64,000 bases of DNA, from the NCBI GenBank assembly GCA_965116195.1, contig OZ220491.1:558001-622000 (forward strand), given 5' to 3'. Positions 24,893 to 33,398 of this stretch are shown here, piece by piece. The notes under the pieces are model-generated. The model was not told the DNA's origin and ran no database searches. It worked only from the letters and a program-made list of their open reading frames with translations. This stretch comes from Aldehydirespirator sp965116195 (lineage in GTDB: Bacteria; Actinomycetota; Acidimicrobiia; Acidimicrobiales; Aldehydirespiratoraceae). The position numbers and the translations under genes are program-made. The number at the start of each line of letters is the position of its first letter. The first letter of the stretch is position 1.

Positions 24893-25915
24893 ACAGTCTC
24901 CGATAGTGAGAAGTGCTTAGTGGTGTTTGATAGGAGTAGTCCCTGGTGTGGGTGACGGAGCCGAAGCTCGTCATGTAGTTGATTGATGCGGGCAATGACG
25001 TCCGGTGCTGTGATCGGATTCCGCAAGTGGTTGATGATGGTGAGTTGGTCATGTAGTTGCGGTCGTGAGATATGACTGCGACACAGTGCTCGCGGTGGGC
25101 GGAGTCGGCGATGGTGTCGAAGTTGGTCATGTAGTTGCGGTCGTGAGATATGACTGCGACACAGTGCTCGCGGTGGGCGGAGTCGGCGATGGTGTCGAAG
25201 TTGGTCATGTAGTTGCGGTCGTGAGATATGACTGCGACACAGTGTTCGCGGTGGGCGGAGTCGGCGATGGTGTCGAAGTTGGTCATGTAGTTGCGGTCGT
25301 GAGATATGACTGCGACACAGTGTTCGCGGTGGGCGGAGTCGGCGATGGTGTCGAAGTTGGTCATGTAGTTGCGGTCGTGAGATATGACTGCGACACAGTG
25401 TTCGCGGTGGGCGGTGTCGGAGTCGGTCATGTAGTTGCGATAGTAGTGGGATATAGGACTGCGGCCTGGTGCTCGGTGTGCATTGCGGTGTGGTTGATGG
25501 TGTTGAGTTGGTCATGTAGTTGCCCGCACTGAGTAATGGCGGTGGCGCAGTGTTCGGTGAAGTTTGGCATGGGTGAGGCTGTTGAAGTCGGCCATGTATT
25601 CGCCGGTAGTGAGATATGGATTGTGGGTGCTGTGTTCGGTGTAGGGGCGGTGGTGGTTGGTATATGACTGTGGAGCAGCGCTGTGGAGCAGCCCTTGGTG
25701 TGGTGGAGGTTATTGAAGTTTGTCATGTATCCTCCGGTGTGGAAATATGACTGTGGCACTGTGCTCGGAGTCCGCAGGTTTGGGTAAGTATCGAAGGGTA
25801 GTGATGCATTAGCTGAAAGCGAGACATGATGCCCGGTGACGTGTTCGGAACAGTGTATGGTGCGGTGAGGTGGTTGGAGTTAGTCATGTAGTTGTCGGAA
25901 GTGGGCTATGACTGC
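24886..25915 (-). repeat. 78-bp junction array (about 10-12 copies) between methylase and helicase genes
   Basis: Five nearly exact 78-bp units begin at 25048, 25126, 25204, 25282 and 25360, flanked on both sides by diverged copies (24889, 24967, 25426, 25510, 25589, 25717, 25882). On the minus strand every unit contains an AACTACATGACCAAC-like core. That core is the methylase 3' end (coding QLHD and stop) merged with the helicase start (ATGACC). The copies are youngest in the middle and oldest outside. Reading frames stay open: ATG 25515 to TGA 24889 encodes 208 residues, and that TGA overlaps the helicase ATG (ATGA, 24892-24889). Not CRISPR: there are no unique spacers. Confidence 0.9.
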
Positions 25916-26788
25916 AGCGCAGTGATTGGAGTAGTCCTTGGTGCGACTGAAAGTATCGAAGATGACGTGCAGGTCGTCTTCGTCAAGGCCGTAGAGGTAA
26001 CCCACGCAAGCGTCAAGTTCGGCGATGAGATCTTGCTTGACTTTCTCATGATTGGCTGACCCAACGGTTACTCCGACCTGAGCGGCCCACTCGCTGAACC
26101 GCTCGTCAACAGCAGCCAAACGCCCGGCGATAACCACCACTCTGTCACGAACCGGATGCCCTGTACCCGGATCGGGAATGCTGAAGGCGTTGAGCAGTTC
26201 GAACGTCATGTTCAACTCCACGGTGCGTCGAGCTTGCCAATCACAGATCATGGAACACAGCACACCTAGCACGTAGGCTTCGTCGGTGGCTGTCCTCCGG
26301 ACCTGTAGCAGATACGGTGCGCCGTTTGTGATCACCCGGTCACCAGGTACCAGCGCGGCAACAAGTGTCCGTGTGTTCGTTGGATTGGTTACGTTTCGAA
26401 ATGCAATGCGAGGATGACGACACGGCAACGTGGCTGGGTCATTGATGGTGGACTCTTCTTGCTCAGAAAATCCTGACCGCTGATGCCGATATTGAGCTAA
26501 CCGCTTTTCTTGAAGGTGTGAGATCATGTTGGCAGCGTTCGCGCTGTCGTAGTATTTGCCGGTATCGGGCTGCCACAGGTTGAGTGACTTACCAGCATAC
26601 ACCGGCCAGACCGTCGCCTCTTCTGGTAGGTTGACCTCAAGGTGGGCGGAAGCGCCGTCATCGTTCATAAATCGGTCTCGGTCATAGGTTGCGTCAAACT
26701 CTCGTAATGGGCGGAAGCGCCATCGTCGTTCACGAAATGGTCCCGATCGTGGGTGGCGTGGAACTCTGCGACTGGACGGAAGCGCCAT
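25880..26788 (-). CDS. Eco57I/type IIG-like methylase, C-terminal (target-recognition) piece
   Basis: This 302-residue frame continues the broken methylase. From about residue 25 it matches the specificity part of Eco57I/BREX-like methylases: WRFRPLREFDATYDRDRF, WPVYAGKSLNLWQPDTGKYY, HLQEKRLAQYR, LPCRHPRIAFRNVTNPTNTR, LVPGDRVITNGAPYLLQ and WQARRTVELNMTFELLNAFS. It is in the same reading frame as the N-terminal piece (27176-30574) but is separated from it by an out-of-frame middle section. The ATG start used here lies in a 71-bp triplicated block, so independent translation is doubtful. Its last codons QLHD plus TAA are the seed of the 78-bp array downstream. Confidence 0.7.
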   Translation of the reverse strand: MALPSSRRVPRHPRSGPFRERRWRFRPLREFDATYDRDRFMNDDGASAHLEVNLPEEATVWPVYAGKSLNLWQPDTGKYYDSANAANMISHLQEKRLAQYRHQRSGFSEQEESTINDPATLPCRHPRIAFRNVTNPTNTRTLVAALVPGDRVITNGAPYLLQVRRTATDEAYVLGVLCSMICDWQARRTVELNMTFELLNAFSIPDPGTGHPVRDRVVVIAGRLAAVDERFSEWAAQVGVTVGSANHEKVKQDLIAELDACVGYLYGLDEDDLHVIFDTFSRTKDYSNHCAAVIAHFRQLHD

Positions 26789-26850
26789 GGCCGTCGTCGT
26801 TGCGGAATCGATGCCGGTCTGTGGTCGCGTTGAAGTCGCCCTGCACTGCT
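26646..26850 (-). repeat. about 65-71-bp block in three copies in three reading frames
   Basis: Three adjacent, diverged copies of the block coding WRFRPVxEFxATxDRDxFxNDDG lie at about 26646-26710, 26711-26776 and 26777-26850. Each is in a different reading frame on the minus strand, because the unit length is not a multiple of three. The copy nearest the C-terminal piece is in its frame; the middle one is in the frame of 26665-27480. Confidence 0.7.
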
Positions 26851-27480
26851 CGGAACCGCCAGCGCCCGCGTACGACTTTTCTCCGTGTGTGTGTGTGTGT
26901 GTGCTTCTTCGTTGCCTTCGTCTATCGCCGATACAGACTTTCCTACCGGACCTAGCTCAAGATCAGAGCCATCAAAGCGCGGGTGCTGCTTGATCTTGCG
27001 CCAAACACGGAACGCCGGACGGGAAGGCACCAAAGGGAACGCGGCGGTGTTTGACCAGCCGACGAACTCCGAAACCGGAACCAACTCTGGCTTCTTGTCA
27101 ACCAACTCCCGGAAATGCTGTTGCGAGGTTGCTGGCCCCGGATAGATGGCTACACAGGGCTCATCCGGGTCGCCGTCAAAGACACCGCCAAGGTTCTGAC
27201 CGAGGGTTGATCTTGACGATTGCAACGAGGGCGACGGTATACCGACCGTCCACGCCATCGAAGGCCCACTGCTTGGTGTTGAGTCCAGTGGCAACGGACA
27301 AGATCGGGTGAGGGCCACCAACGCCACTGTGTAGGAATGGTGTACCCCCTCGAATACCCAACCCTTGTGGTTGATGACCGTGGCCACGAGCAGTCGTGTT
27401 TCGCGCCGTTTCCCCGCGGGGGGGGGGGGGGGTGTTTGATGCTCCGACCACCTCGGTGCGCCAAGTGGCCATCCCAGCAT
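26665..27480 (-). CDS. Eco57I-like methylase, middle piece in a shifted frame
   Basis: The middle of the broken methylase. ETRLLVATVINHKGWVFEGV and YTVALVAL follow directly on the N-terminal piece's MATWRTEVVGAS in family order, and CVAIYPGPATSQQHFRELVD and VPVSEFVGWSNTAAFPLVPS continue the methylase. The frame is one of three; it is entered from the N-terminal piece only if the G15 tract at 27418 changes by one base (loss of one), and left toward the C-terminal piece if the GT tract loses one dinucleotide. It also contains a roughly 115-bp duplication (GWVFEGV / AFDGVDG versions). Confidence 0.6.
   Translation of the reverse strand: MLGWPLGAPRWSEHQTPPPPPAGKRRETRLLVATVINHKGWVFEGVHHSYTVALVALTRSCPLPLDSTPSSGPSMAWTVGIPSPSLQSSRSTLGQNLGGVFDGDPDEPCVAIYPGPATSQQHFRELVDKKPELVPVSEFVGWSNTAAFPLVPSRPAFRVWRKIKQHPRFDGSDLELGPVGKSVSAIDEGNEEAHTHTHTEKSRTRALAVPSSAGRLQRDHRPASIPQRRRPWRFRPVAEFHATHDRDHFVNDDGASAHYESLTQPMTETDL
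26885..26903. repeat. (GT)9.5 dinucleotide tract in the methylase gene
   Basis: Nineteen bases of alternating G and T (CA on the coding strand, read as His-Thr). Loss of one GT unit would bring the upstream middle frame into the frame of the C-terminal piece. Confidence 0.95.
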
Positions 27481-30400
27481 CAGCTACGGCTGTGCGTGGC
27501 AGAACGATTCCGATGTGCCCCTCTAGGCGGCACAGAGCCAGATTGGCCCAAGAGAACACCTTGTACAGATCGGTCTGCCCCGATCCCAGCTTGGGGAATG
27601 TGGCACGCAGCAACTCTTTGAGTGATTCGGCCCGCTCCTTTTCCTCCAAGAACACCGCAGCCAAATCGGGACGCCTTGCCTCCAAGGCAGTGATCTTTGC
27701 GTGCTTACGGCTCACCGGAAGTGAACGAATACCGGGTAAGTACATGCCCCACCAGACCTTGCGGTCCACCACGACCTTCTCCCACGGTGGATTGCCCAAC
27801 AGGCAGTCAAAGCCGCCGCGCTCGGTTCGGGCAAACACTTCAGGCCAAGTTGATGGGTAGTGGATCGGAGTGAACCGCTCTATCGCGGTTCGAACCTCGG
27901 ACCGTTCAGCGAGCTTGGCCACGCTTTCAGGAGTGAAGTCGATAATCTGATTCAAACCGATTGCCTCGGCACGCACGGCGGTTACCACATCAAACACGGC
28001 CTCCGCCGGTGCTACTGCGTCACGAGCCGCAGCGTGAGCTTTCCGAGCGGCCTCTATCTCGGACTTGTCGGCATCGTTTAGTCGTCCCAGTTTTGCCAGA
28101 TCCTCATCGCAACCGTGCAACAGTTCGTCCAGCTGATGCATGAAGATGGACTGTGTGCCTGGCTGACCGTTCTTGGCTTTTTGTTTCTTTGGGGTCAATG
28201 CTTCAACGGCATCGGTAGATGACACCACCCCGGTCAGGCAGTCTCCATGCACCAGGTTGTGATCCAGAAAAGACAGAGGGAGGCCGGGTACAAATGTGTG
28301 GATCCATATGGACAGCCGGGCCAACTCGACGGCTATCCGGTTCTTGTCAATGCCATAAATGCAATGGCGGGCCACTTGGCGTCGTAGCAGTGAGCAGTCC
28401 TCAATCCCACCCGCATCTGACAGGTCACCCAGCGCGGCCTGGGCAGCCTTGCGCAGGCGCGTCAACTCTGCACTGACAGCAGGTACAGGGTTGAGGGCGA
28501 GCCAGGCCGACAACCGGGCTTCGATGCGGTCCACGGCAGCCACAAGGAAATGTCCCGACCCCATGGCGATGTCAGCACAACGGAAATCAAAGAACGCATC
28601 AGCCACCGCCGCGTCATCACCCTGGTTGCGGTACGAATCAAGCCGGGCGATGTGGTCATCCAACGCCGGCTCCAACGCATGGTCAAGCAGGTGCGTGACC
28701 GCGAACGGCTTGGTGAAGTATGAACCTGTAGCTTTGCGAGCACCGGAATAGTTGTGGAAGTACACGGCACCAGCCAGTACATCCACCTCTGTCTCGTCGC
28801 CTGCGGGTACGTACTGATCCTCACCCTTAATCGTCTTGATGACCAGATCATCCTGGGCAACCGACAGCCGCGACTCCAGCAAGCCCTCATAGATGGTGCC
28901 GAACTCGCGCACCGTCAGCGAGCGGAAATCAACCGGCCCAAGCCCCTCCGGGCCGTTGTCCACCAGCACACCCTCCAGCGCCGGGCCGAACTCGGCATCG
29001 CTGAGCGTCAGGTCGGCAATAGCCGCACCGGACTTGCTCAGCGCAGGATCAGAGGTGAACAGGCCTCCGTTGTAGGGGGGCACTCCCAGGGTGGGACTAC
29101 CTTCGTTGACCGCGTCCCAGAGTCGGGTGGCGGCATCCCACAGACCGGTGGAGTGCTCGCTGTAATGCGCAGAACCGTTTCGTAAGGCATCGGTCAACTC
29201 TCTGGCCATGAGGGACAAAGAACAGTCGAAATAGTTGCTGTTAGTGCGATAGGGGAGCAGGTCCTTGTCTTCGGCGTAGGCCACCAGCAGCAGTCGGAAC
29301 AGGATCATCATGACCTGCTCGTAGGCATCCGCCAAGTCGTCCTCACTCAGATCATTCTTTGCCGAGTCGTTGTCGGTCATGCTGCTCTCGGTGAGGTTGA
29401 ATACGCTCAGGTCGCTATCGCCAAAATCGTTGTCGGTAATGCCGCTCTCGGTGAGGTCGTATGCGTTCACGTCGCTGTCAACCAAGTCGTGGCCGGATTG
29501 ACCGGCAATGGTGTTGACGGCCTGACTGTTCGAGAGGCGTTTGGCCACGGCCCGGGCCAGCGCGGGCACAGTCTGGTTGTAAACCCGCTCGCGTAGACGA
29601 ACCGCAAGCTCGGCAGCGAAGCGGTTTGAATTCTCCAGGGTCTCGTCCAGAGTGCCGTCGGGGGCAAGTGCTTCAGCCGAGAACAGCAGGTGCAGATACC
29701 CGGCCTGCTTGCGCTGCAAAAGCGACAGATTCAACTCAACAAAGGTCTCGGCTCGGCCCCTGCGACCCACGCCTTTGTCGGGACTGGCGCTGTAGAGACG
29801 TATCTCGGCTGCCCGTGTGAGTACCACCCACGGAACCTGCCGTGGCTGGCGGTCGGCCAAGGCCAGAGCACGCGACACCGGCGATGTGCCTTCAAAGCGG
29901 CCGGACGAAACCTCGAACGGCTCGTCCTCGTCACAAAACACCGCCACCGCGTGCTCCTGGCCGTTGATCGTCAGCATGGAGGCGTTGGTGGCTAGCGTTT
30001 CAACCTGAAATCCCAGCGCCTCGACCAGTTGGCGGCCTCGCTGCTTCAGCAACGGTCGGGCCCTGCGACCAGCCGCTTCCCAGTCGGGCCGTTGGGGCAC
30101 TCCGGCCTTGAGTTCCTGGGTGGCCAACAGACCGGCGTTGCGCAGCCCGGGAAACGGGGAGTCCAACTCGGGCAGGGTCGCCAGCAGCAACCGTGTGGCG
30201 GCATGATGGCTGGGTTCGCTCAGCGCAACATCGGCGAGTCGCTCGGCCTGTGACACCTCGATGTCGTGGTACACGACGGGCTGCTCACCCACCGGGCCGC
30301 ACAAGGCCACCCGGTGACCCTCGTTGTCGGAGTAGAAGGCGGTCAGCAGCACCGGGGAGGCCCGCCCACTGCGACGTTTGTTCCAGGCCCGTCGCAAGTC

Positions 30401-30574
30401 GGCTGCCGTGGGCCTGCTGCCGGCCGGAACTCGAACCAGCGCAACTTCCAAACCGTTGGGCGCATCCTGGAAGAACACGCCCGCCGGGGTCAGCGAACCA
30501 GGAAACCCCGCTTCGTGCTCCCAGGTGATCGGATCCCGCTCAATCAGGAAACCGTCTACAGGGTCAGTACCCAT
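27176..30574 (-). CDS. Eco57I/type IIG-like adenine-specific DNA methylase, N-terminal piece (frameshifted)
   Basis: The main part of a large adenine-N6 methylase. It has an N-terminal region of about 500 residues without a recognised nuclease motif, a helical block, then the SAM-binding motif DIAMGSGHFLVAA (about 671), ARHCIYGIDKN and the catalytic NPPW in LLGNPPWEKVVV (about 927), which methylates adenine. The frame becomes incorrect at the G15 tract (27418-27432); the reading after it is out of frame and ends at 27176. It lies 111 bases after dprA and before the PLD-SNF2 helicase, all on the minus strand. Residues near 350-390 (NDFGDSDLSVFNLTESSM) are an internal degenerate repeat. A functional full gene would need frame restoration; see findings. 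Confidence 0.8.
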   Translation of the reverse strand: MGTDPVDGFLIERDPITWEHEAGFPGSLTPAGVFFQDAPNGLEVALVRVPAGSRPTAADLRRAWNKRRSGRASPVLLTAFYSDNEGHRVALCGPVGEQPVVYHDIEVSQAERLADVALSEPSHHAATRLLLATLPELDSPFPGLRNAGLLATQELKAGVPQRPDWEAAGRRARPLLKQRGRQLVEALGFQVETLATNASMLTINGQEHAVAVFCDEDEPFEVSSGRFEGTSPVSRALALADRQPRQVPWVVLTRAAEIRLYSASPDKGVGRRGRAETFVELNLSLLQRKQAGYLHLLFSAEALAPDGTLDETLENSNRFAAELAVRLRERVYNQTVPALARAVAKRLSNSQAVNTIAGQSGHDLVDSDVNAYDLTESGITDNDFGDSDLSVFNLTESSMTDNDSAKNDLSEDDLADAYEQVMMILFRLLLVAYAEDKDLLPYRTNSNYFDCSLSLMARELTDALRNGSAHYSEHSTGLWDAATRLWDAVNEGSPTLGVPPYNGGLFTSDPALSKSGAAIADLTLSDAEFGPALEGVLVDNGPEGLGPVDFRSLTVREFGTIYEGLLESRLSVAQDDLVIKTIKGEDQYVPAGDETEVDVLAGAVYFHNYSGARKATGSYFTKPFAVTHLLDHALEPALDDHIARLDSYRNQGDDAAVADAFFDFRCADIAMGSGHFLVAAVDRIEARLSAWLALNPVPAVSAELTRLRKAAQAALGDLSDAGGIEDCSLLRRQVARHCIYGIDKNRIAVELARLSIWIHTFVPGLPLSFLDHNLVHGDCLTGVVSSTDAVEALTPKKQKAKNGQPGTQSIFMHQLDELLHGCDEDLAKLGRLNDADKSEIEAARKAHAAARDAVAPAEAVFDVVTAVRAEAIGLNQIIDFTPESVAKLAERSEVRTAIERFTPIHYPSTWPEVFARTERGGFDCLLGNPPWEKVVVDRKVWWGMYLPGIRSLPVSRKHAKITALEARRPDLAAVFLEEKERAESLKELLRATFPKLGSGQTDLYKVFSWANLALCRLEGHIGIVLPRTAVADAGMATWRTEVVGASNTPPPPRGETARNTTARGHGHQPQGLGIRGGTPFLHSGVGGPHPILSVATGLNTKQWAFDGVDGRYTVALVAIVKINPRSEPWRCL
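27418..27432. repeat. G15 homopolymer tract in the methylase gene
   Basis: Fifteen consecutive G on the plus strand (C15 in the coding direction, read as Pro). A 14-base tract would join the N-terminal frame to the middle frame. Such a tract is prone both to replication slippage and to sequencing error. Confidence 0.95.
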
Positions 30575-30685
30575 CAGCCCGGCACCCTAGCATCAAGCAT
30601 CGTCAGCACTTTGAAGATGCCTACGAAGACGGGCGCAGTTCGTTCGCAAGTTCGTCGGACAGCGCAACGAGGTCTTTGGTCATGG

Positions 30686-31477
30686 TCACCGGGGTGCAGG
30701 CGACGGCAGTGCCGCCTTGATGTCTGCGATGGATGCAACGAAGTCAACGCCGACATTGCGGGCGAATTGCCTGGCCCAGAGTTGGCCTTTGAGTATCGGC
30801 TCCCAAAGCAGCACCGGCTTTCCCTGCTCAAGGGCCAGGTTGGCTTCGATTAGCGTTCCGCTGCGGGCTGTGGACTCGATGACCAAGCTGGCGTCGCTCA
30901 GCGCAGCGATGATGGCGTTGCGGGCAGGAAAGCTGGTCTTTGAGGGTTGGTGACCGATCGGGAACTGTGACACGATCGCCCCGGTTCGGATGATCTCGCT
31001 GCGAAGCTCAGCATTCTCTGGCGGGTACGCGCAATCAATCCCTGTTCCCACTACTGCGATGGTGTGACCGCCGGCGGCGAGAGCGCCCCGGTGTGCCTCG
31101 GTGTCAATGCCGGCGGCGAATCCCGAGACGACCGTGTGACCGCGTTCCGCAAGAGCCTTGCTGATCATGTAGGCGGCGGTGAGACCTTCGGTGCTTGCTT
31201 GGCGGCTGCCGACTATGGCGATGGGGGCTCGTGGGTGTGACCTTGAGAGCGGGTGTGAACTTGAGAGCGATCCGATGACGTATATGTGCGCAGGGGCGTA
31301 CTTGATGGCGCGGAGCCTGCATGGATAGGCAGCATCGTGTTGACTGATCAGACGGATGGAGTGATGCGGGGGTCGAAAGGACACGTCGGCCTCAGCCCAT
31401 GTGTCGTTTCGCATTGATGCCTCGGACACGATTTCTGACAGGGATGCGGATGAATGTTGGAGTACTGCTTCCGCCAT
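30686..31477 (-). CDS. dprA: DprA/Smf family DNA-processing protein
   Basis: A 263-residue DprA-type Rossmann protein: IAIVGSRQASTEGLTAAYM (about 92), VVSGFAAGIDTEAHRGALA, IAVVGTGIDCAYPPENAEL, SLVIESTARSGTLIEANLA and a C-terminal helical end. Compared with the DprA-like protein at 19725 it keeps the standard GSRxAS and EAxxxSGTL forms. It is the first gene of the minus-strand series dprA-methylase-helicase. TACAAT occurs 7 bases upstream of the ATG and could be a -10 box for a leaderless transcript. The dprA plus methylase plus helicase order suggests a role in the DNA-processing or defence unit rather than only transformation; no other competence genes are present. Confidence 0.85.
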   Translation of the reverse strand: MAEAVLQHSSASLSEIVSEASMRNDTWAEADVSFRPPHHSIRLISQHDAAYPCRLRAIKYAPAHIYVIGSLSSSHPLSRSHPRAPIAIVGSRQASTEGLTAAYMISKALAERGHTVVSGFAAGIDTEAHRGALAAGGHTIAVVGTGIDCAYPPENAELRSEIIRTGAIVSQFPIGHQPSKTSFPARNAIIAALSDASLVIESTARSGTLIEANLALEQGKPVLLWEPILKGQLWARQFARNVGVDFVASIADIKAALPSPAPR

Positions 31478-31499
31478 GAGATCATTGTAGGAACCCGCT

Positions 31500-31517
31500 G
31501 TGACAGCACCGTGTCAC
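31500..31517. promoter_or_regulatory. inverted repeat upstream of dprA, possible operator
   Basis: GTGACA-6-TGTCAC, perfect 6-bp arms with a six-base spacer, lies 23 to 40 bases upstream of the dprA ATG and just beyond the putative TACAAT box. Its position fits a regulator site for the dprA-led operon. No regulator gene is adjacent. Confidence 0.4.
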
Positions 31518-32315
31518 CTCGGCAGCACCTAGTTGAGGAAGAGGCCTCGCCAGATGAGCGCAGACGCAGCGCTCAACGCGGTGTCGGCGTTGTCAGATGC
31601 AAGCTCCGCAAATGTCCTGGGTCAATTAGCCGCTGTCCGATGACATGATCGCGGAGATTCTCGTTCATCTCTTCCCAGATGTTGCGCGCTTCGCCGCCGG
31701 TGTGAGCGGTGGGCAGGTGTGTGGGCGCGCAGAGGTCGGGAGCTGGCGCGTTCTTTATTGGGGTGGGGTTCTGGAGTGGCACTGTGGGGTTAGTCATTCC
31801 CCCATTGGGTTCGGTGGTGGTGCGGATCGTTGCCTTGGCTGCTATACTGCTGGCTTCCTATGAAGTCTGGTTCGCGTGGGTCTTGTGGGGCCGAGACAGG
31901 TTTCCGCTTCGAGACGGTCCACGCACAGAGTGAAGAGCCGTCGGACAACTCGAAGAGCCATAAAAATGAAGGCACAAGCACGGCCTATCACGAATGGTAA
32001 GCGAAGTCCAGCTAACGCCATCTCCAAGACCGAGCATAATCATCACCTGAATCAACTTGGCCACTTAAGTCAACCAGGCTGCCTATCTCGACCTGATAGG
32101 CCAACAAGTTCACGAAAGGAGGAGCAACCTAGAAGACGTACCTGCTGCTACCACAGACGATTCAATGAAATTCACGAAGGGAGGGACGCTTAACAAACAC
32201 CTGTAACACTCAAAGTTGGAACACAGATGAATCAGAAGGACGAAACAATGCCTTCAAACAAGTATATGAATGATGCGGCCAACCGTAAACCTACACAACT
32301 TCTGGAGGAGTAACT
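31518..32315. other. A/T-richer spacer with only short, uncertain ORFs
   Basis: No confident gene. On the minus strand a 74-codon frame (31573-31797, ...IWEEMNENLRDHVIGQRLID...) could be a small protein upstream of dprA; on the plus strand, opposite it, 31709-31933 would be a two-helix hydrophobic peptide. Further on, 31966-32193 (basic, 75 codons) and 32227-32313 (28 codons) precede the gene at 32316, whose GGAGGAG ribosome site overlaps the end of the 28-codon frame. A block TTCACGAA(A/G)GGAGG occurs twice (about 32109 and 32171). Base composition here is lower in G+C than in the surroundings, suggesting foreign origin. Confidence 0.4.
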
Positions 32316-32681
32316 ATGCGCTCTACAGAACACCAAGATACTGCTAGAGCAGTACAGCAAACCGAACCATCGAACCAACCAAGTATTGCTCAACTCGTAG
32401 CTGAAATCAAGCAACAGATAAGACCCATATCCAAATCACATAAAGGAAAATCCGAGAACTCCGAATATAACCATCGTAGAGAAAATAACATCGTAGCCTA
32501 TGTGGGCGACCTAACCTCGAGCCGGGGAGTCACTTTTCTCGCGGAACAGGTTGCTGAGTCCAAAACCACAGACGGATGGCTGGTCACCATGCGATACACC
32601 TGGTGTGGACCTGCCGGTGATTATCAGCTGTGCGCTGAAATGAGCGGACTCGGCAAAGACCTGGTGACTGCACAACAGTAG
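32316..32681 (+). CDS. hypothetical protein, 121 residues
   Basis: I do not recognise this protein. It is supported by a very good ribosome site (GGAGGAG seven bases before ATG) and a composition unlike the repeats. The N-terminal half is polar and low in complexity (Gln/Ser/Lys/Asn-rich, about 1-55); the C-terminal half (NIVAYVGDLTSSRGVTFLAE, then GWLVTMRYTWCGPAGDYQL) looks like a small folded beta-rich domain. It is followed 15 bases later by another orphan frame in the same direction. The region has lower G+C than the rest of the window, consistent with recent transfer. Confidence 0.5.
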   Translation: MRSTEHQDTARAVQQTEPSNQPSIAQLVAEIKQQIRPISKSHKGKSENSEYNHRRENNIVAYVGDLTSSRGVTFLAEQVAESKTTDGWLVTMRYTWCGPAGDYQLCAEMSGLGKDLVTAQQ

Positions 32682-32696
32682 GCCTACCGGCAAGCG

Positions 32697-33209
32697 TTGA
32701 GCCAGTCGTTGTGCATCCCCCTCGACTTGGACGAGGAAGCCCATAAACCATCGCCAGGCGTCAAAGGCAGAACCGATATCCCACGGACCAAGAGACACCC
32801 CAAGCCCATCAAGCACCCGTCACAAACCATGGTTGTACCGACCGAATCGCAGATCACAGGACCAATCAACCTGCCCCGAATGAATGCGGACATGAGACAA
32901 CTTGCCATGGATGAGTTGCCGTGGATGGTGCGCTCTCTGACCGCTCGCAAGCATCTGCTGGAGTATGTGCGCCACCTGCTCGGCCAGTCCGACCAAGACG
33001 AAGCCGAGCCTGCGGTTGACCCAAGACAAATCTGCCGACAGGTCTGGGCGAACGTGTTCGGAGAGGTGCATTCTGCTGAACCCGCCATTAGAGACGCATA
33101 TGAAGAGGCATGCAAACAGGCTGAACAACTGGTGAAACAGGCTCTGAACCTCCCCGAAATACCAAGGATACCCAAGTTACCCGAACAAGGACCGGACGAT
33201 CCGTTCTAA
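32697..33209 (+). CDS. hypothetical protein, up to 170 residues
   Basis: Unrecognised. The frame opens with TTG at 32697; ATG 32829 (VVPTESQI) or ATG 32881 are other possible starts, and none has a good ribosome site. The part after residue 60 is a soluble, helical, Glu/Gln/Arg-rich sequence (ADMRQLAMDELPWMVRSLT and SAEPAIRDAYEEACKQAEQL), ending in a Pro-rich tail (PEIPRIPKLPEQGPDDPF). It follows 32316-32681 closely and probably shares its transcript. A strong hairpin follows at 33280. Confidence 0.45.
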   Translation: MSQSLCIPLDLDEEAHKPSPGVKGRTDIPRTKRHPKPIKHPSQTMVVPTESQITGPINLPRMNADMRQLAMDELPWMVRSLTARKHLLEYVRHLLGQSDQDEAEPAVDPRQICRQVWANVFGEVHSAEPAIRDAYEEACKQAEQLVKQALNLPEIPRIPKLPEQGPDDPF

Positions 33210-33279
33210 CCCTCGGCAAAGCAATCGGTAGGCGCGTTCAGCACGGCTGTTCCGAGCGAACCGCTAACCGATCCGTTGA

Positions 33280-33331
33280 AGTGTTCGGGTAGGCGACCGG
33301 CACCCCCGCCGCCACGCCTACCCGAACACTT
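33280..33331. terminator. 17-bp inverted repeat, hairpin (terminator or element end)
   Basis: AAGTGTTCGGGTAGGCG (33280-33296) pairs perfectly with CGCCTACCCGAACACTT (33315-33331), loop 18 bases. The right arm with its flank recurs as a direct repeat (CGCCACGCCTACCCGAAGACTTAC) at 33371-33394. There is no U-run, so it may instead mark an element boundary: the duplicated hydroxylase fragment begins only five bases after the second copy. Confidence 0.5.
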
Positions 33332-33398
33332 ACGCACTCGTAACGGGTTCGTGGTCGAAATACCCCCCGCCGCCACGCCTACCCGAAGACTTACAGGT

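Noticed and set aside
24886..25915. Possible CRISPR array (many direct repeats of similar size)
   Set aside because: The units are contiguous 78-bp direct repeats with no unique spacers, no cas genes are nearby, and the unit content is a gene junction.
21104..30574. Complete DISARM system
   Set aside because: Only methylase and SNF2-type helicase are present; DrmA, DrmB and a separate DrmC were not found. Mokosh was also considered, but its helicase is a different type.
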